Positions 10,304-22,265 of a DNA stretch of 64,000 nucleotides are shown here, piece by piece; positions within the stretch are counted from its first letter, which is position 1, and every line of letters begins with the position of its first letter. The notes beneath the pieces are model-generated. The model did no database searches, had not been told where the DNA came from, and saw only the letters and a list, made by a program, of their open reading frames with translations. The stretch lies in assembly GCA_036873135.1 (NCBI GenBank), contig JAPTYO010000002.1, positions 35,021,452 through 35,085,451 of the forward strand, in the 5' to 3' direction. The DNA is from Clarkia xantiana subsp. parviflora (taxonomy: Eukaryota > Streptophyta > Magnoliopsida > Myrtales > Onagraceae). Both the position numbers and the translations under genes were made by a program.

Positions 10304-11181
10304 TGTTGCGTCCGGATTGAACAAGGTCGTGAGGATGCGTCTATGGTTGTGCGGGCTGTGATCCTTCTGTCGGAGGTTGAGCCACTGACGAGTGTTCAGA
10401 CTTGCTCCCGTATGAGGATTATGTCACGGTACGGCTGTGACTCGGCAAGGTTGTGACCCGGCGAGGTTGTGACCCGGCGAGGTTGTGACCCGGCAAGGTT
10501 ATGACCCTGGCAAGGTTGTGACCCGGCAAGGTTGTGACCCGGCAAGGTTGTGACCCGGCAAGGTTGTGACCCTGGCAAGATTGTGACCCGGCAAGGTTGT
10601 GACCCGGCAAGGTTGTGACTCGGAAAGGTTGTGACGCGGGCGTCGGATCCTGCACAAAGGACCAATGCTAGCACGGAGAGGGGGGGTGGTGCTAGCGGAG
10701 CCCTCTCCGATGCTTAAGTCACTATAGTGGCAAAAAGGTAATTTCTAGAGAGAAGTCAGAGCTCAAAATACCAAAGTTGGGTAAATGAGAGAATGTGTGA
10801 GAATGGGTGGCCAAGACCTCCTATTTATAGGCTTTCTTGGGACCGGACCCGGTTTTAAAGCGGTTTGATGATGGTTCAAGATCATGCGGTAACCGTCATC
10901 CATATTGGTAGTGTGCGAACTTGACTTCTCTACACGCAACGGTAATCGCGGATACGGTAGTCGCGCGATACCCGTAAGGTAATCCGGACCTCGTCGAATT
11001 TGGGCAATCCGGATGTCCGGGTTGCTATGCAACCCGGAGGTCCGGTCCGGACGCGCGTAAAGGCGCTTCCGGACCGTTTTGATACCGCGGGAGGTGTGTT
11101 TTTAAACCGAGATGTAATTTTCGACACGTTTACGAGGCCCGAAATGTAAACACGAATCCCGAATTGGACATTTATCCATCA
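10304..11181 (-). repeat. Right (5') LTR of element A
   Basis: An 878-bp LTR bounded by TG...CA, holding the same minisatellite (10437-10637) and the TATTTATAGG segment, which read on the minus strand is a TATA box, as the left copy. It is followed by GTCGG, one half of the expected target duplication. Confidence 0.9.
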
Positions 11182-11719
11182 GTCGGTATGGTGACCGGAG
11201 GGAGGATGGGCACACCCAAGAAGACGGGAAGCAGACCAATGGAAGAGAGAAGGAAAAAGCAAAAAGCAAAAGAAAAAATAAATAAATAATCAAATACTGC
11301 ACGCAGATTGAGGCATTTATTAATTTTCTGATGTATTTTCTGTCTGTTTATAATGTAGAACTAAACCCCTATTTATAGTAAAAACCTAGCCTATATTACA
11401 GATAAAATCTAAATAAAAAATGCTAACAGACAGATAATTCCTGGGGATATATATCTCAACAGATAATTACCTTTAAATAAAAGATAATATCTCTAGATAA
11501 ATACCTTACAGATAATTGTCTAAAAATTAAAAAACACTAATTACTATATATATTTTTAAAATATTCCGAAAATATTAAATATATTCAAAATATTTTAAAA
11601 TGTATTTATAATAATTTCCTAATATGCACTAAAGCATTTCTTGGAGACTTCGTGGCTTGACGCGTTCGGAATTGACGTATTATGTGTAACTACGTCCGGG
11701 TCAAAATCGAGTGTTTACA
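11182..11719 (-). repeat. Remnant LTR of an older element that element A entered
   Basis: AT-rich sequence ending in GTGTTTACA (complement TGTAAACAC) and followed by GTTCACCCCTCTTTGG, whose complement is a purine tract. It contains CTATTTATAG, a TATA-like box when read on the minus strand. These are the features of a 3' LTR on the minus strand. Its outer part would lie beyond the left edge of the window, on the other side of element A. Confidence 0.6.
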
Positions 11720-11735
11720 GTTCACCCCTCTTTGG
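11720..11735 (-). other. Polypurine tract of the older host element
   Basis: The complement reads CCAAAGAGGGGTGAAC and directly adjoins the TGTAAAC LTR start. Confidence 0.55.
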
Positions 11736-11944
11736 ACGGACTCCCGTAGAACTTGTTCAAAGGGGTTTGTTTAAAGACGAAGAAACACTGATTTTGGCCA
11801 GAAAGTATATCCTCTTCCAATTCTTCGATGTCTTCAAGGTGGCTCATATGCTTATTCTGGTGCAGGAAAGTAGAACCTTGGTCGGCGGTGCCCCAGTTAG
11901 CGGTGCCTCTGTTATTGGTGCAGAAAGTAAAACATTTAGTGATG

Positions 11945-12840
11945 AGTGGTAACGAAAGACCTCTACGTCAGGCGATACCAACAAAACCTCAGGTGACGCC
12001 TCTGGTGGCGAGTGGTAACGGAAGACCTCTACGTCAGACCGTACCGGGAAACTTCTGGTGATATCTCTGGTGGCGGAAGACCTCTATGTCGGACCGTACC
12101 GGAGAACCCTTGGTGATGCCTCTAGTGGCGAGCGGTAACAGGAGACCTCTACGTCAGACCGTACCGGAAAACCTCTGGTGGCGGAGGACCTCTACCTCAA
12201 ACCGTATTGGAGAACCCTTGGTGATGCCTCTAGCGGCGAGTGGTAACGGAAGACCTCTACGTCAGACCGTACCGGAAAACCTCTGGTGATATCTCTGGTT
12301 GCGGAAGACCTCTACGTCAGACCGTACCAGAGACCCTTTGGTGATGTCTCTGGTGGCGGAAGACCTCTACGTCGGACCGTACCGGAGAACCCTTGTTGAT
12401 GCCTCTAGCGGCGAGTGGTAACGGAAAGACCTCTACGTCAGACCGTACCGGAAAACCTCTGGTGATATCTCTGGTGGCGGAGACCTCTATGTCAGACCGT
12501 ACCGGAGACCCTTTGGTGATGCCTCTAGCGGCGAGTGGTAACGGAGGACCTCTACGTCAGACCGTACCGGAAAACCTCTTGTGATATCTCTGGTGGCGGA
12601 AGACCTCTACGTCAGACCATGCCGGAGACCCTTTGGTGATGCCTCTAGCGACGAGTGGTAACAGAATACCTCTACGTCAGACTGTACCGGAAAACCTCCG
12701 GTAATATCTCTGGTGGCGGAAAACCTCTACGTCAGACCGTACCGGAGACCCTTTGATGATGCATCTAGCGGCGAGTGGTAACGGAAGACATCTACGTCAG
12801 ACCGTACCGTATAACCTTTGATGATGCCTCTGGTGGCAAT
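11945..12840. repeat. Tandem array, roughly 55-65 bp units in about 120-bp pairs
   Basis: Units share GACCTCTACGTCAGACCGTA followed by CCGGAAAACCTCTGGTGAT or CCGGAGACCCTTTGGTGAT, alternating in a higher-order pair. Short frames across it are repeat-derived. It lies just inside the older LTR element, in the position of a hypervariable 3' region. Confidence 0.9.
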
Positions 12841-13229
12841 GACTAAAACGTCGTCTTGAATCGATGCCTGGAGTGGCATGGCAACTAGCAGGGTAATCAG
12901 GAAGCTGCTGGAGACCGCCTGGAGTGGTGTTTGGACTGGCATGGCGACTGGCATATCTCAATTGTGTTGTGCCATAGAAAATACTCGTACAATCTGTTCA
13001 TGAAATATGTGTTCCTAACTTTTGCCTAAATTGTGCATAGTGCGACAACTTAGCGGGATTTTTATTTTTTAATCTCTCAAATTCTCTCCTTATGCCACGG
13101 TCGACTTTGAGATTTACGACCGTGCCCCTCAATTTTATTTTCTCTCCTTTTTCCATGACTGCAATTTCTGAATTTGCAACCATGCCCCTCATTTCGTGAT
13201 CTTGCCTAGGCCGCCCTCTCGGGTTTTCA
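12841..13229. other. No gene seen
   Basis: Unique-looking sequence between two repeat blocks; short frames only. Confidence 0.4.
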
Positions 13230-13800
13230 ACCTAGCGGAAGCACTCTTCATTTGGTAGCCGATTAAACAGTGGTTGTGACCCGTACTTTATTTTCCGTCT
13301 CGATGCGAGTGTATTTGTAGCCGTTTGGAGGGTGGCTGTGGCCCTTTCATTTATTTCCCTTCATCGATGTTCCGGGAGCGCTCTTTATATGTAGCCGTTT
13401 TAAGGGTGGCTGTGTCCCTTTCAAATGATATCCCGGCCTCACAAGATTCACGGGAATACTCTTTATATGTAACCGTTTTTAGGGTGGTTGTGGCCCTTTC
13501 AACAATTTCCCCTTCTCGCAGGATTCGGAGAACACTCTTTGTATGTAGCCTTTTTAAGGGTGACTGTGGCTCTTTCACTCATTTCCCGCCTTCGATGTTG
13601 CGAGAGTGCTCTATGTCTGTAGCCATTTGAAGGGTGGTTGTGACCCTTTCTTTGTAGTCGTTTTAGGGACGAATGTGCCCCTTTTTATCTGTAGTTGATT
13701 TAGGGACAACTGTGACCCTTTCACTACTCTCACGGGGTTTGCATGAACACTCTTTTTATTTTTCTGTAGCCGATTAAAGGCAGTTGTGACCCTACAAAAA
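13230..13800. repeat. Degenerate tandem repeats around GTAGCCGTTTTAAGGGTGGC
   Basis: At least seven imperfect copies of a 70-95 bp unit built on TGTAGCCGTTT, AGGGTGGCTGTG and CCCTTTC, decaying to the right. Flanking GGTTTTCAACCTAGCGG motifs occur at 13223 and 13910. Confidence 0.75.
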
Positions 13801-14989
13801 TGAGATTTTTTTTTTTTTGCTTTATTTTTAGCTCATCTTTTGCCATGACTGCCCTTGCGGGTTTTCAATCATGCCCCTCTCCGTAACTTTTGCCTAGGTC
13901 GCCTTTACAGGTTTTCAACCTAGCGGGAATTTATTATTTCTCTTTTTTTTCTGCCTTTTTTTTAAAGAAAATTTACTAAAAATAATTAACGACAATTATT
14001 TACATGCCCCTAGTGGCAGATTGGAAATTTCTAATTCAAAAAATCTTCTAGAGAATGACTCAGTTGATTGAGTTACAATACGTCGGTCATGTCGACGCCC
14101 TGAACGGACCCTACGACCAATGGATGACATAGTCAACGATTTCTTCTCTCGGTTTCTCAAGTACCTTGACTATTGCTCAACCTCGTCTGAGGATGCCCCA
14201 TGGCTAACACCTATCGAGTTAGGCTCGTCGCATGCTGGACGAATGGCCTGATTGATGAACACACATGGATGACGTGGAGTTTGGCCAGGCATGCCACATA
14301 TGGAAATTGTCTGAAATATTTGGGAAAAACTCGGCGGTTGACCTCAAAACGGTCGGCGAAGAAAGGGTCGTGCGCGAGATGTGCTCTTCAGGGGCCTTGA
14401 TTCGAATGATTATCCAAGCTACAAAATGAGTAAGGAAAGACTCAAATTCCGGGGATAAAACTGATCACAACTTCTCTTACCTGGGCGTTTGATATCTTTA
14501 ATGGCAACATGTTCCATATGTGAATGGACATGCTGCATGTTCAAACTTTTTCTCCATCTGGCTGTTGTGCTCGATTTGAACGAGTGATGTCTTTTGGTTA
14601 CCCCTGACCGGTTAAGACCTCACCGTAAAACGGCGTAAAACGGATGTACGACTTGGTTCGGGGACGCGTATGAATTCCACACAAGATAAGTAGAATTTTG
14701 AAATGAAAGTTCTCTGAAGCAGTCACGTTTCACGTGGTTGCGACCTCGGTCGAAGTAGTCATATGATCTGCAAAAAGAGTAGGGACACTCAAATCTAAAG
14801 AAAAAAATCAAGTACAACTTATCGCACCTGAGCGTTGGATATCCCGAGTTCGCAATTTGTTCTTCATGCAACTGCATGTTCCTTTTATGTTACCCCATTT
14901 GGCCGGAAGAAATTATATGTACATGATACCTAATCAAGGGTACCTGAGAAGAGTGAATGAAAAATCAGTGTAAAGAATATGAGAACTTA
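13801..14989. other. No gene recognised
   Basis: Only short, unrelated frames (for example 14200-14400 plus and 14620-14877 minus). No domain was recognised. It is probably the interior of the older LTR element. Confidence 0.4.
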
Positions 14990-17270
14990 TGCATGATTTT
15001 TTTTTTTTTTTTGAAAACTCTAATGTCATTCATTTCACAATTTTGATTACTTTTTAAAAGGAATCAATTTTTATGATCTAAGGTATTTTGCACCGTCGTG
15101 GAGTTTACTGAGTTTGCTGAGTTCACTATCTGGCTCGAACGCAGGACAAATGCTCAAAACAAAGTTTTTTTTCAAAAATATTTTCTCGTCCTTTGTTTAA
15201 ACTCGAATAGTCGCACTCAATTGCACAGTTGAACTATATTTTCTCGAAAAAGTATAATCAAATCTTTTTTTTAAACGATAACTCATGCGAAGGCTGAGAC
15301 GATCTTGCCGAAAAAGTGCAATACATCTTAGATAAAAACGAATGACACTTTGAGTTTTTTTTTAAATGCTCATGCATGCTCGAAAGTTAAAGTTCTAATG
15401 TTAAGGACCTACAACTTACAACGAGTTCACCTGAATAATGCACATGAAATGTATATTTTGAATGAAAATTTTATGTGGATTTTTTTTTAAATAATGCAAA
15501 TGCGATGTATGTTTGAAATTAAAAGTTCTATGACTAAAAATGTGTACAATCTATCTAGAATAATTTTTCATAAATCAATGCATATGAGATGCACGTGAGA
15601 TGTGCATGAGATGCACGTGGGATGCATACTTGAAATGAAAACTCTCAAATTAAGAAAATTTACAGATTACGTGAAAAGTTTTTTTTTATTTTTTGTTTTT
15701 TAAGAGGAAAAAATGTACCTTGGTTGCTCAAAACTGATATGGAATTTATTTTTTCTGGAAAATAATGCATATGATATGCACAAAAATAAAATGCAAACTT
15801 AAAAATAAAACTTCTACAACTAAGAAAAATTACAATTTACCTGAAAGGTTTTTCCGAAAATAATTCATATGACGCAAAACTTAAAAATAAAATTTTATGA
15901 CTAAGAAAAATTACAACAATTTAGCTGAATTTTTTTTTTCGAAAATAATGCATAGGAGATGTATTTTCGATTAAAATTTAGTAAAAATATTTTTTTTTAT
16001 AAGTAATGCATCTATGATGCAAGTTTGAACCTAAAATCTCTAATAGCAAAAAAGAGATTGATTTTTCCGAAAAAAGTTTTCCTGAAAATAACGCATGTAG
16101 GATGCGCTAACAGAATTTACAACTTACCTGAATAGTTTTTTTTTTTTTTAATAATGTGTACGAAACACATTTTTAAAATAAAAAATCAGGTAAGAGGTTT
16201 TTTTAAAAAAAATTGTGCATGTAGAATACATGTTTTTAAAAAAAATAATTCTATTACTAATAGACTAATTACTTAGTCGAAAAAAGTTTTTTTGGTATTT
16301 TTAAAATGCAATGAGATGCAGGCTTAAAAATTAAAGTTATACAACTAACAAATTACAGTTTACCTGAAAATGTTTTTTTTTTTAAATAATGCATATTAGA
16401 TGTATGTCTTTAATTGCAATTCAAGTAAAAAATTTAAAACATAAGAGCCCTAAAACTAAGGGAGCCTACGATTTATCTAAAAAGTTTAAAAAGAATTAAT
16501 GGATACTGGATGCATTGTTAAAATAAAACAATTCAGATAATTTGTTTTTTTAAAATGATGCATATGGAATGCACGTTTGAAATTAGAAGCTCTAATAGCT
16601 AAATGGGAATAACTAGAATATTTCCACAAATGTTTTTTTTTAAGTAATGCATACGTAACGCACTAACCAAAATTACAAATTATCTGAAAAGTTTTTTTCA
16701 AAAATAATGCGTACGAAATACATGTTTAAAATAAAAAATTCAGGTAATAGGTTTTTTTAGAAAAACAATGCATATGAAATGCATGTTCGAAAAGAAGCTC
16801 TAATAGCTAAAGAAATTAATTTTCTTAAATGTTTTTTTTTTTAAATTAATGCATACGTAACGCACTAACCAAAATTACAACTTACCTGAAGATTTTTTTT
16901 AAAATAATGCGCATGAAACACATATTTACAATAAAAATTTAGGTAAGAGGTTTTTTTTTAAAAAACAATGCATCTGAAACACATGTTTAGAAATAAAAAT
17001 CTACAAAATGCATTTTGAAATTAGAAGCTCTAATAGCTAAAAATGAGGTAAATTTCTAATGAATTTTTTTTTTGAAAATAATGCGCGAATGATGCGTTAA
17101 TTATGAATTACAACTTACCTGCCTTTTTTCAATAATGCGCATGAAACGCATATTTAGAACAAAAATTTAGGTAAGAGATTTTTTGAAAATCATGCATTAG
17201 GAACATATGTTTGAAAATAAGTGACCTAATGCAAAGATAATTTTGTTTTTTTTTTTTTTAAATGCAATGT
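14990..17270. repeat. Degenerate AT-rich repeat field with poly-T tracts
   Basis: A loosely repeated unit of roughly 90-120 bp combines a T8-T14 tract, AATAATGCATATGAAATGCA variants and ATTACAACTTACCTGAA. The spacing is irregular, so this is an old, diverged tandem array rather than a recent satellite. No coding frame. Confidence 0.7.
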
Positions 17271-18026
17271 GATAGCATGATTGATATGTCCCATTCCTGT
17301 TGACCCAAAAGGTTCAGGTATGCTATCAACGCGTGTTTCATACTACGCGTGCCATGTTCGACCACGGGGTCACCGCTCGGTTGTGCTAGGAAGGAATCCT
17401 AGTGATTCTGGCGGGCGCAAACTTCTTCAACTCGAGCGTGTGATTGATCCCGGGAGCCTTATGAAGAGGAACCTGAAGTATCCTCATGGAGTCAGAACTC
17501 GTACCTAAGGTTAGGCTCAATGCTCGCTTCCCGGCGTACGAGCATAGTGCTGAACAAAAAGGCCCAGTGACCACGTCTTTGGAAACCGGTTGTGTTTGAA
17601 CAAGGGTAAGAGCGATAGGGATGGTCAATTTCACATGTAATTCACCGATTCTTGTATTCACTAGGTGGCCACCAGCCGGATATTAGTTGATGGTTGTGAA
17701 TACTTGTACGGATGCCTTGGAGAAGTGTTCCTATGTGGAAACTAGGCAAATGGAGAATTATCAGTTGACCTAGGATACAGCGCGGTACAATATATATATA
17801 AATGTTCTTTATAACAGGTTGACTGGAGAAAAGGGAATCAACGTTCCGTGGCCGCTACAACACTCCTAACAGATGAGTAGCATGTTGCCCGTTGCATCCG
17901 TCGGTCGCACGGCAAACATCGTATGAACTATTCGGAAGCACGGAGCATATCAAAAGGGAGAAATGTTGATGCGGATTTGGACAACAATACATTAACAGGC
18001 ACCCTCCCATTCCGGTGAGTGTGAGC
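17271..18026. other. No gene recognised
   Basis: More GC-balanced than its left neighbour. Frames at 17281-17508 and 17386-17661 overlap on opposite strands and show no known domain. Confidence 0.4.
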
Positions 18027-18627
18027 TGTAAGCATATGGTGATGGGCGCCGTAATTGGTAGCCCATAATATGTATAGTTTACCTAATGAAATTGGGTAAA
18101 TGTCACATTAGGGTAATTGGGCTAGACCCAAATACCAATTGACATGAGAGGCCCAATATTGGGCCTCCCTATACTAATGGCCGGCCGAAAATTATAGTGA
18201 GGGTAAAGTGGACTTTTGTCCACTTTACTCCTCCTATAAAGAAGAGGTGTTAGGGAATATTTTAGGGTTAATCATAATTCCCTCACAAGAGAGTTTTAGA
18301 GAGAAAAACCCTCATCCCACACCACACTAGTTCGGCCGAACCCTTACCTCACCGAAGGTGTGCCAAATTGCTTTCGAGCAAACTCTCCAGAGATTTGTCT
18401 CTGACCAAGAATCGATCAGAGGCTTTGCTGTGGAGTTGCACCACGTAGGGCTTCTCTAACAAGAACCTCTACGGGTCCCGACCGAAGGATTGTGAACTCC
18501 CTATCGAGAAGATCTTGGGTCTACGGATCATCTTAAAGGTATGTATGAAACTTCCGCTGCGTAATTAATATTACTAGCATGTACCTTGTTTATAGTATCC
18601 GTAGTGATTACTCCCCGTAATCTAACA
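18027..18627 (+). repeat. Full-length LTR of a tRNA-iMet-primed family (isolated copy)
   Basis: Starts TGTAAGC, ends TCTAACA and aligns over its whole length with the LTRs at 21669-22265 and 23742-24333 read on the other strand (shared TTGGGCCTC, TTCGGCCGAACC, GCCAAATTGCTTT, GGCTTTGCTGTGGAG). No primer-binding site follows and the flanks show no target duplication, so it looks like a solo or rearranged LTR. Confidence 0.8.
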
Positions 18628-18631
18628 GGGA

Positions 18632-18880
18632 GGAGGGTTTTTCTCTCTAAACCTCTCTTGTAAGGGAATTATGATTAATCCTAAAATTTCCCTAACACAT
18701 CTTATTTATAGGAGGAGTAAAGTGGACAGGTCCACTTTACCCCACCATAAATATTCGGCTGGCCTATGCATTTGGGGATGCCCAATTTTGGGCCTCCCAT
18801 GTCAATTGAGATTTGGGTCTAGCTCAATTACCATAATGTGACATTTACCCAATTACGGCGCCCATCACCATATGCTTACA
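18632..18880 (-). repeat. Partial LTR of the same family, inverted
   Basis: Reverse complement of the first 250-300 bp of 18027-18627. It starts at the GAGGGTTTTTCTCTC segment and ends GCTTACA. With its neighbour it forms an inverted repeat around a 300-bp loop. Confidence 0.8.
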
Positions 18881-19060
18881 TGGCGACCTACTTGTCACCT
18901 GCTCGTCGTCTATGGGTTTGAAGAAACCCTTCTCATGAGGTTAAACTTAGGTGGCAACCTGCTTGTCACATAGTTGGAGAAACCTTTGACAGTAAGGAAT
19001 GCTGAGGTGGTGACCTGCTTGTCACCTACTAACCCTTCACCGTCTCCCTCAACCAATCAG
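18881..19060. repeat. GACCTGCTTGTCACC repeat block
   Basis: Three or four copies of the motif, each about 60-70 bp apart. It is the inverse of the GGTGACAAGCAGG block at 24334-24570, so the LTR cluster lies between inverted parts of one older repeat. Confidence 0.7.
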
Positions 19061-19520
19061 ACAAAGGCGGCTACCGCCACTAAGCAGCCAATCAAAACAC
19101 AGCTGCCGCCACTTAAAGTCGGTATAAACCTCCCTTATAAATAGGGAAACACTTTCATTATTTTGACAATTACATTCTCATACTTTTATAGTATTCTCTT
19201 AAATTCCATTACTGACTTAAGCTTCAGAGTGGAATCATGGGCCATCCCCACCCCTTTTCAGGTCCTCGCCTACCAAAAGCACCCTAAAGGAAACTAAGCA
19301 CCCCCGAGATCGAGATAGACACCTAAAGGATCTAGCTACTGGCGAGACCTCGAAATCCATTACCAGAAGCTTCAGGCCACGTCATTTTGCTCCCAACACG
19401 TAGAATACCATCATACTCTAAAGTGAGGTATCCAACTTCAACCGCGTTTCTTTCACCAAAGCGAAGTTGCCAAGTACACCAAAGGTGTAATGCACTGACA
19501 TTCATGAACTGTTCAGCAAT
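19061..19520. other. Possible promoter-bearing LTR fragment
   Basis: Contains CTTATAAATAGGG (a TATA-like box near 19133-19145) and an AT-rich transcript-like segment after it. No paired copy was found in the window, so this is a weak call. Confidence 0.3.
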
Positions 19521-19754
19521 TTATGTTGTTAAGGTCAAAAAGATCAACCTTGCTGCTTTTTGATCTTTACTAGTCCTTTCATCGTCCCGGAAGCGCGGAC
19601 TACCATATTCATCCGTCATCATCCTATCTCCGTTCGGATTCAAACAATCCTCAACCTCTGATGCATAGAGGATTTTCCACACATAATTTCTCCATTCATC
19701 ATATCTCATACCATCAAGATCGTGAGGAACATAGAATTGAACTCTATCAGCCAT
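19521..19754 (-). pseudogene. Copia-type gag N-terminal fragment
   Basis: Seventy-seven residues starting MADRVQF, with a Trp-containing stretch (YDEWRNYVWKIL) and a DDERTSKDQKAARLIFLTLT segment. The pattern (W, then W/Y with DD and a leucine-rich helix) is that of the UBN2-type gag of copia elements. It is read on the minus strand, as required by the primer-binding site at 21654-21667. The frame stops after the first helices, so it is a truncated gag. The rest of the element is absent to the left. The alternative is a chance frame; the helix pattern makes gag more likely. Confidence 0.45.
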
Positions 19755-21653
19755 CTAAATTCACACATTGACGATCATGCGACAATCCGGGAGACAAAAA
19801 CATTTTGGAAAAAGAATTTCATACATCGGATATCTATGAGATAGATGGTGAGAAGCATTGACTCATCAGACATCTAACAACCCGACCACAAGTAAACCAA
19901 TTGAGGGAGGTCGTGAAAGAGTTCACACTACTAACGTCTCTTTTCTAATAGATTAGTCTTTTCAACAGTTTAATCGCTCTCACCGGAACGGGTAATTTTA
20001 ACATACACCCGATCTTGGCTTTCCCAAGGCAATTTTAAAAACTTTTCGAGGATTCATGCAAGCATATACAATTCTACTACACAAGTAAATCATCATACGC
20101 AGCCACATCCAAGAAACAATCCAATCACATGCATATGCGTCATGCGTCTAATGTTCCGAGGAACTCATGCTAGCATATATAATTATACTATCCAAGTAAA
20201 CTATCACATGCGGCTACATCCTCCACATTCATGCATACACGTCATGCGTGATCACTCCATAATAAATATGCATATTTGGCGACTGATTTCCAATTTTAAA
20301 CATTTGGGGCTGACTTGAAATTCATGCTATCATTCAATCATGCGAACTTCTAGACATGGATTCTAGGCAATAACAATCATAAGAGCATGCCTATCCTAGT
20401 GCGCAACTCATTAATTGAAATTCGGGGATCTGCCCACAACATGCAATATCTAGCTAGCATGACATTGTCAATACACAATTCTAATCATGCAATAATATCA
20501 ATGAAAATAGCAATTGCAATTCAGCCCACTAAATGACTCAGTCCTAAAATCATGCAAATCTGAGATTCATCCCCATAATCGAAACTAGGCATCAGGTTCG
20601 ATTAAAACGTGAAAATTTCAAATTGATTAGCACTTTGTAAGTAATTTTAAAGTTCTAAAAAATTTGGTTTAAAAATTTGACCATCCTATTTTCAGTTGAC
20701 TCGGGTCGGTCCGAACAAAACGGACTGCTTCCCGTCAATTCGGTCTGACCGGTCCGGTTCAGAAAAATAGGTTCGGTTGGTTCGGTTTGGTTTGGTTTGA
20801 CCCATTAGTTACCCGGTCAGACCCGACCCGAGTCGGGTCGGACCGATTGAGAAAACCCGGATTGGTTGACCCGCTCCAGTATGACCCGTGGAACCCGACC
20901 CGGTTCGGTTGGCCCGGTTCGGGTTCCCATTGTCCTCTGGATCAGTTGACCCGACCCGGATGTGCAAAATTGGACTGGCCCAATACCCATTAGGGTTCAG
21001 CCGAAACTTATACTTGGTGGCTAAGTAGGGTTTTAAAATCCAATAAAAACTTAACTTAGCCTCCAAGTAACATTATTTATAGATATAATTTCCAATATTT
21101 TGCACAACATATATATATATTTCGGCCTCATCTATATATATATATATATTTATTTATTTATTTTCAAGATTCTATATTTAGAGATATAAATCTATCAACA
21201 ATATATTTCCTCAATCTTTAAGGCAACTAAATCAATCAATATTATTAATATTCCCAATATTGTGCTAAAATACATTGACAGATATTATCACAATTATCAT
21301 GTGAATCTAGCCATAACTATGGCCACATCCATTCCATTTAGACTTGGCCGAATTTTGACAAAAATCTTGACAATAATTTCGGCCGAAATTTGTAACTTGG
21401 GGCCTGAGAAATTAAAAAATTTACTTTGTATTTTCCATGTGTGGTTCGGCCGAAACACCAATTAGGGCTAGTGGTCAAATTTCAAGATCAAATTTTACTA
21501 AGATCAACAATTCAATCTTTAATTTTGATAAAGGTCACGTTTTTTTTTGAAAATCATGAACACCAATTTACCGAAGAAACACTCACTTTCATGAAAAGTT
21601 TACCAAAAACTTCAAGAACACCAATTTTATCAAAATCAAGAATTCCCTAACAC
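19755..21653 (-). other. Leader region 1 of the tRNA-iMet-primed element
   Basis: Non-coding internal sequence homologous to 22266-23726 (shared CATGCAAGCATA, TTGGCGACTGA, CTAGGCATCAGGTT, GGGTTCGGCCGAA). It includes a pyrimidine/GGTCCGGTT-rich segment (20700-20960) and AT dinucleotide runs near 21108-21150. Confidence 0.65.
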
Positions 21654-21667
21654 AGGCTCTGATACCA
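21654..21667 (-). other. tRNA-iMet primer-binding site, copy 1
   Basis: The complement reads TGGTATCAGAGCC, one base from the CA end of the neighbouring LTR. Confidence 0.85.
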
Positions 21668-21668
21668 C

Positions 21669-22265
21669 TGTAGGATATTATGGGGATGGTGACTACGGAC
21701 AAGAAACACGTGCACATTCCAGGTAACTGATTACGCAACGGAATAGGGACACATGCCAGTTTCTCCTTTTCCGTAGTCCCAAGATCTTGCGGGAGTTCGC
21801 GGTCCACCGGCCGGATCGTGTAGTGATTCTAGATAAGGAATCGCCTACGAGGAATGGTCTCCACAGCAAAGCCTCTTGTCGATTCCTCGCGGGGATGGAT
21901 CTCTAGGGTAATTGCTCAAAGCAATTTGGCACCTCCTTTGCTATAGGGTTCGGCCGAAACTCACAAATAGGGAAGAGGGATTTCTTTGTCTCAACACTTA
22001 GGAGAAATGAGTGGTTAACTATTAACCCTAAAAAAATCCTGACACCCCTTATTTATAGGAGGAGCTGGGAAAATCCCACCTCCTTAAGTTACAAGTTTCG
22101 GTGGGCCTACATAGGAGAAGGGAGGCCCAATTTTGAGCCTCTCATGTCAATTGGGATTTTAGGCCCAGCCCAAAACCCATAATGTAACATTACCCAGTTA
22201 CCTTAACTTTTGGGCTTATATTAAAAGAGCTCCTATTACGGCGGCCCATTCACCAAATGCCAACA
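21669..22265 (-). repeat. LTR copy 1 of the tRNA-iMet-primed family
   Basis: 597 bp, TGTAGG...CCAACA on the plus strand. It has CCTCCTATAAATAAGG read on the minus strand as a TATA region. It serves both as 5' LTR of the sequence on its left and as 3' LTR of the sequence on its right. Confidence 0.8.

Larger units (their letters stand above)
1..11181 (-). mobile_element. Tat-lineage Ty3/gypsy LTR retrotransposon A, left end cut by window
   Basis: Two homologous LTRs (1-755 and 10304-11181) flank a 9.5 kb interior. The primer-binding site next to the right LTR and the purine tract next to the left LTR both show that the element reads on the minus strand. The pol domain order (protease, RT, RNase H, extra RNase H, integrase) is that of the Tat lineage of Ty3/gypsy. 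Two features are unusual: there is no gag, and a spliced gene runs on the plus strand between pol and the 3' LTR. The element interrupts an older LTR that continues at 11182. The 5-bp target duplication cannot be checked because the left end is outside the window; GTCGG follows the right LTR. Confidence 0.9.

Noticed and set aside
20787..21066. Frames rich in Arg, Pro and Gly near 20800 and 22900
   Set aside because: They are produced by GGTCCGGTT/CCCGACCCG short repeats in the leader regions; homologous copies do not keep the frame.
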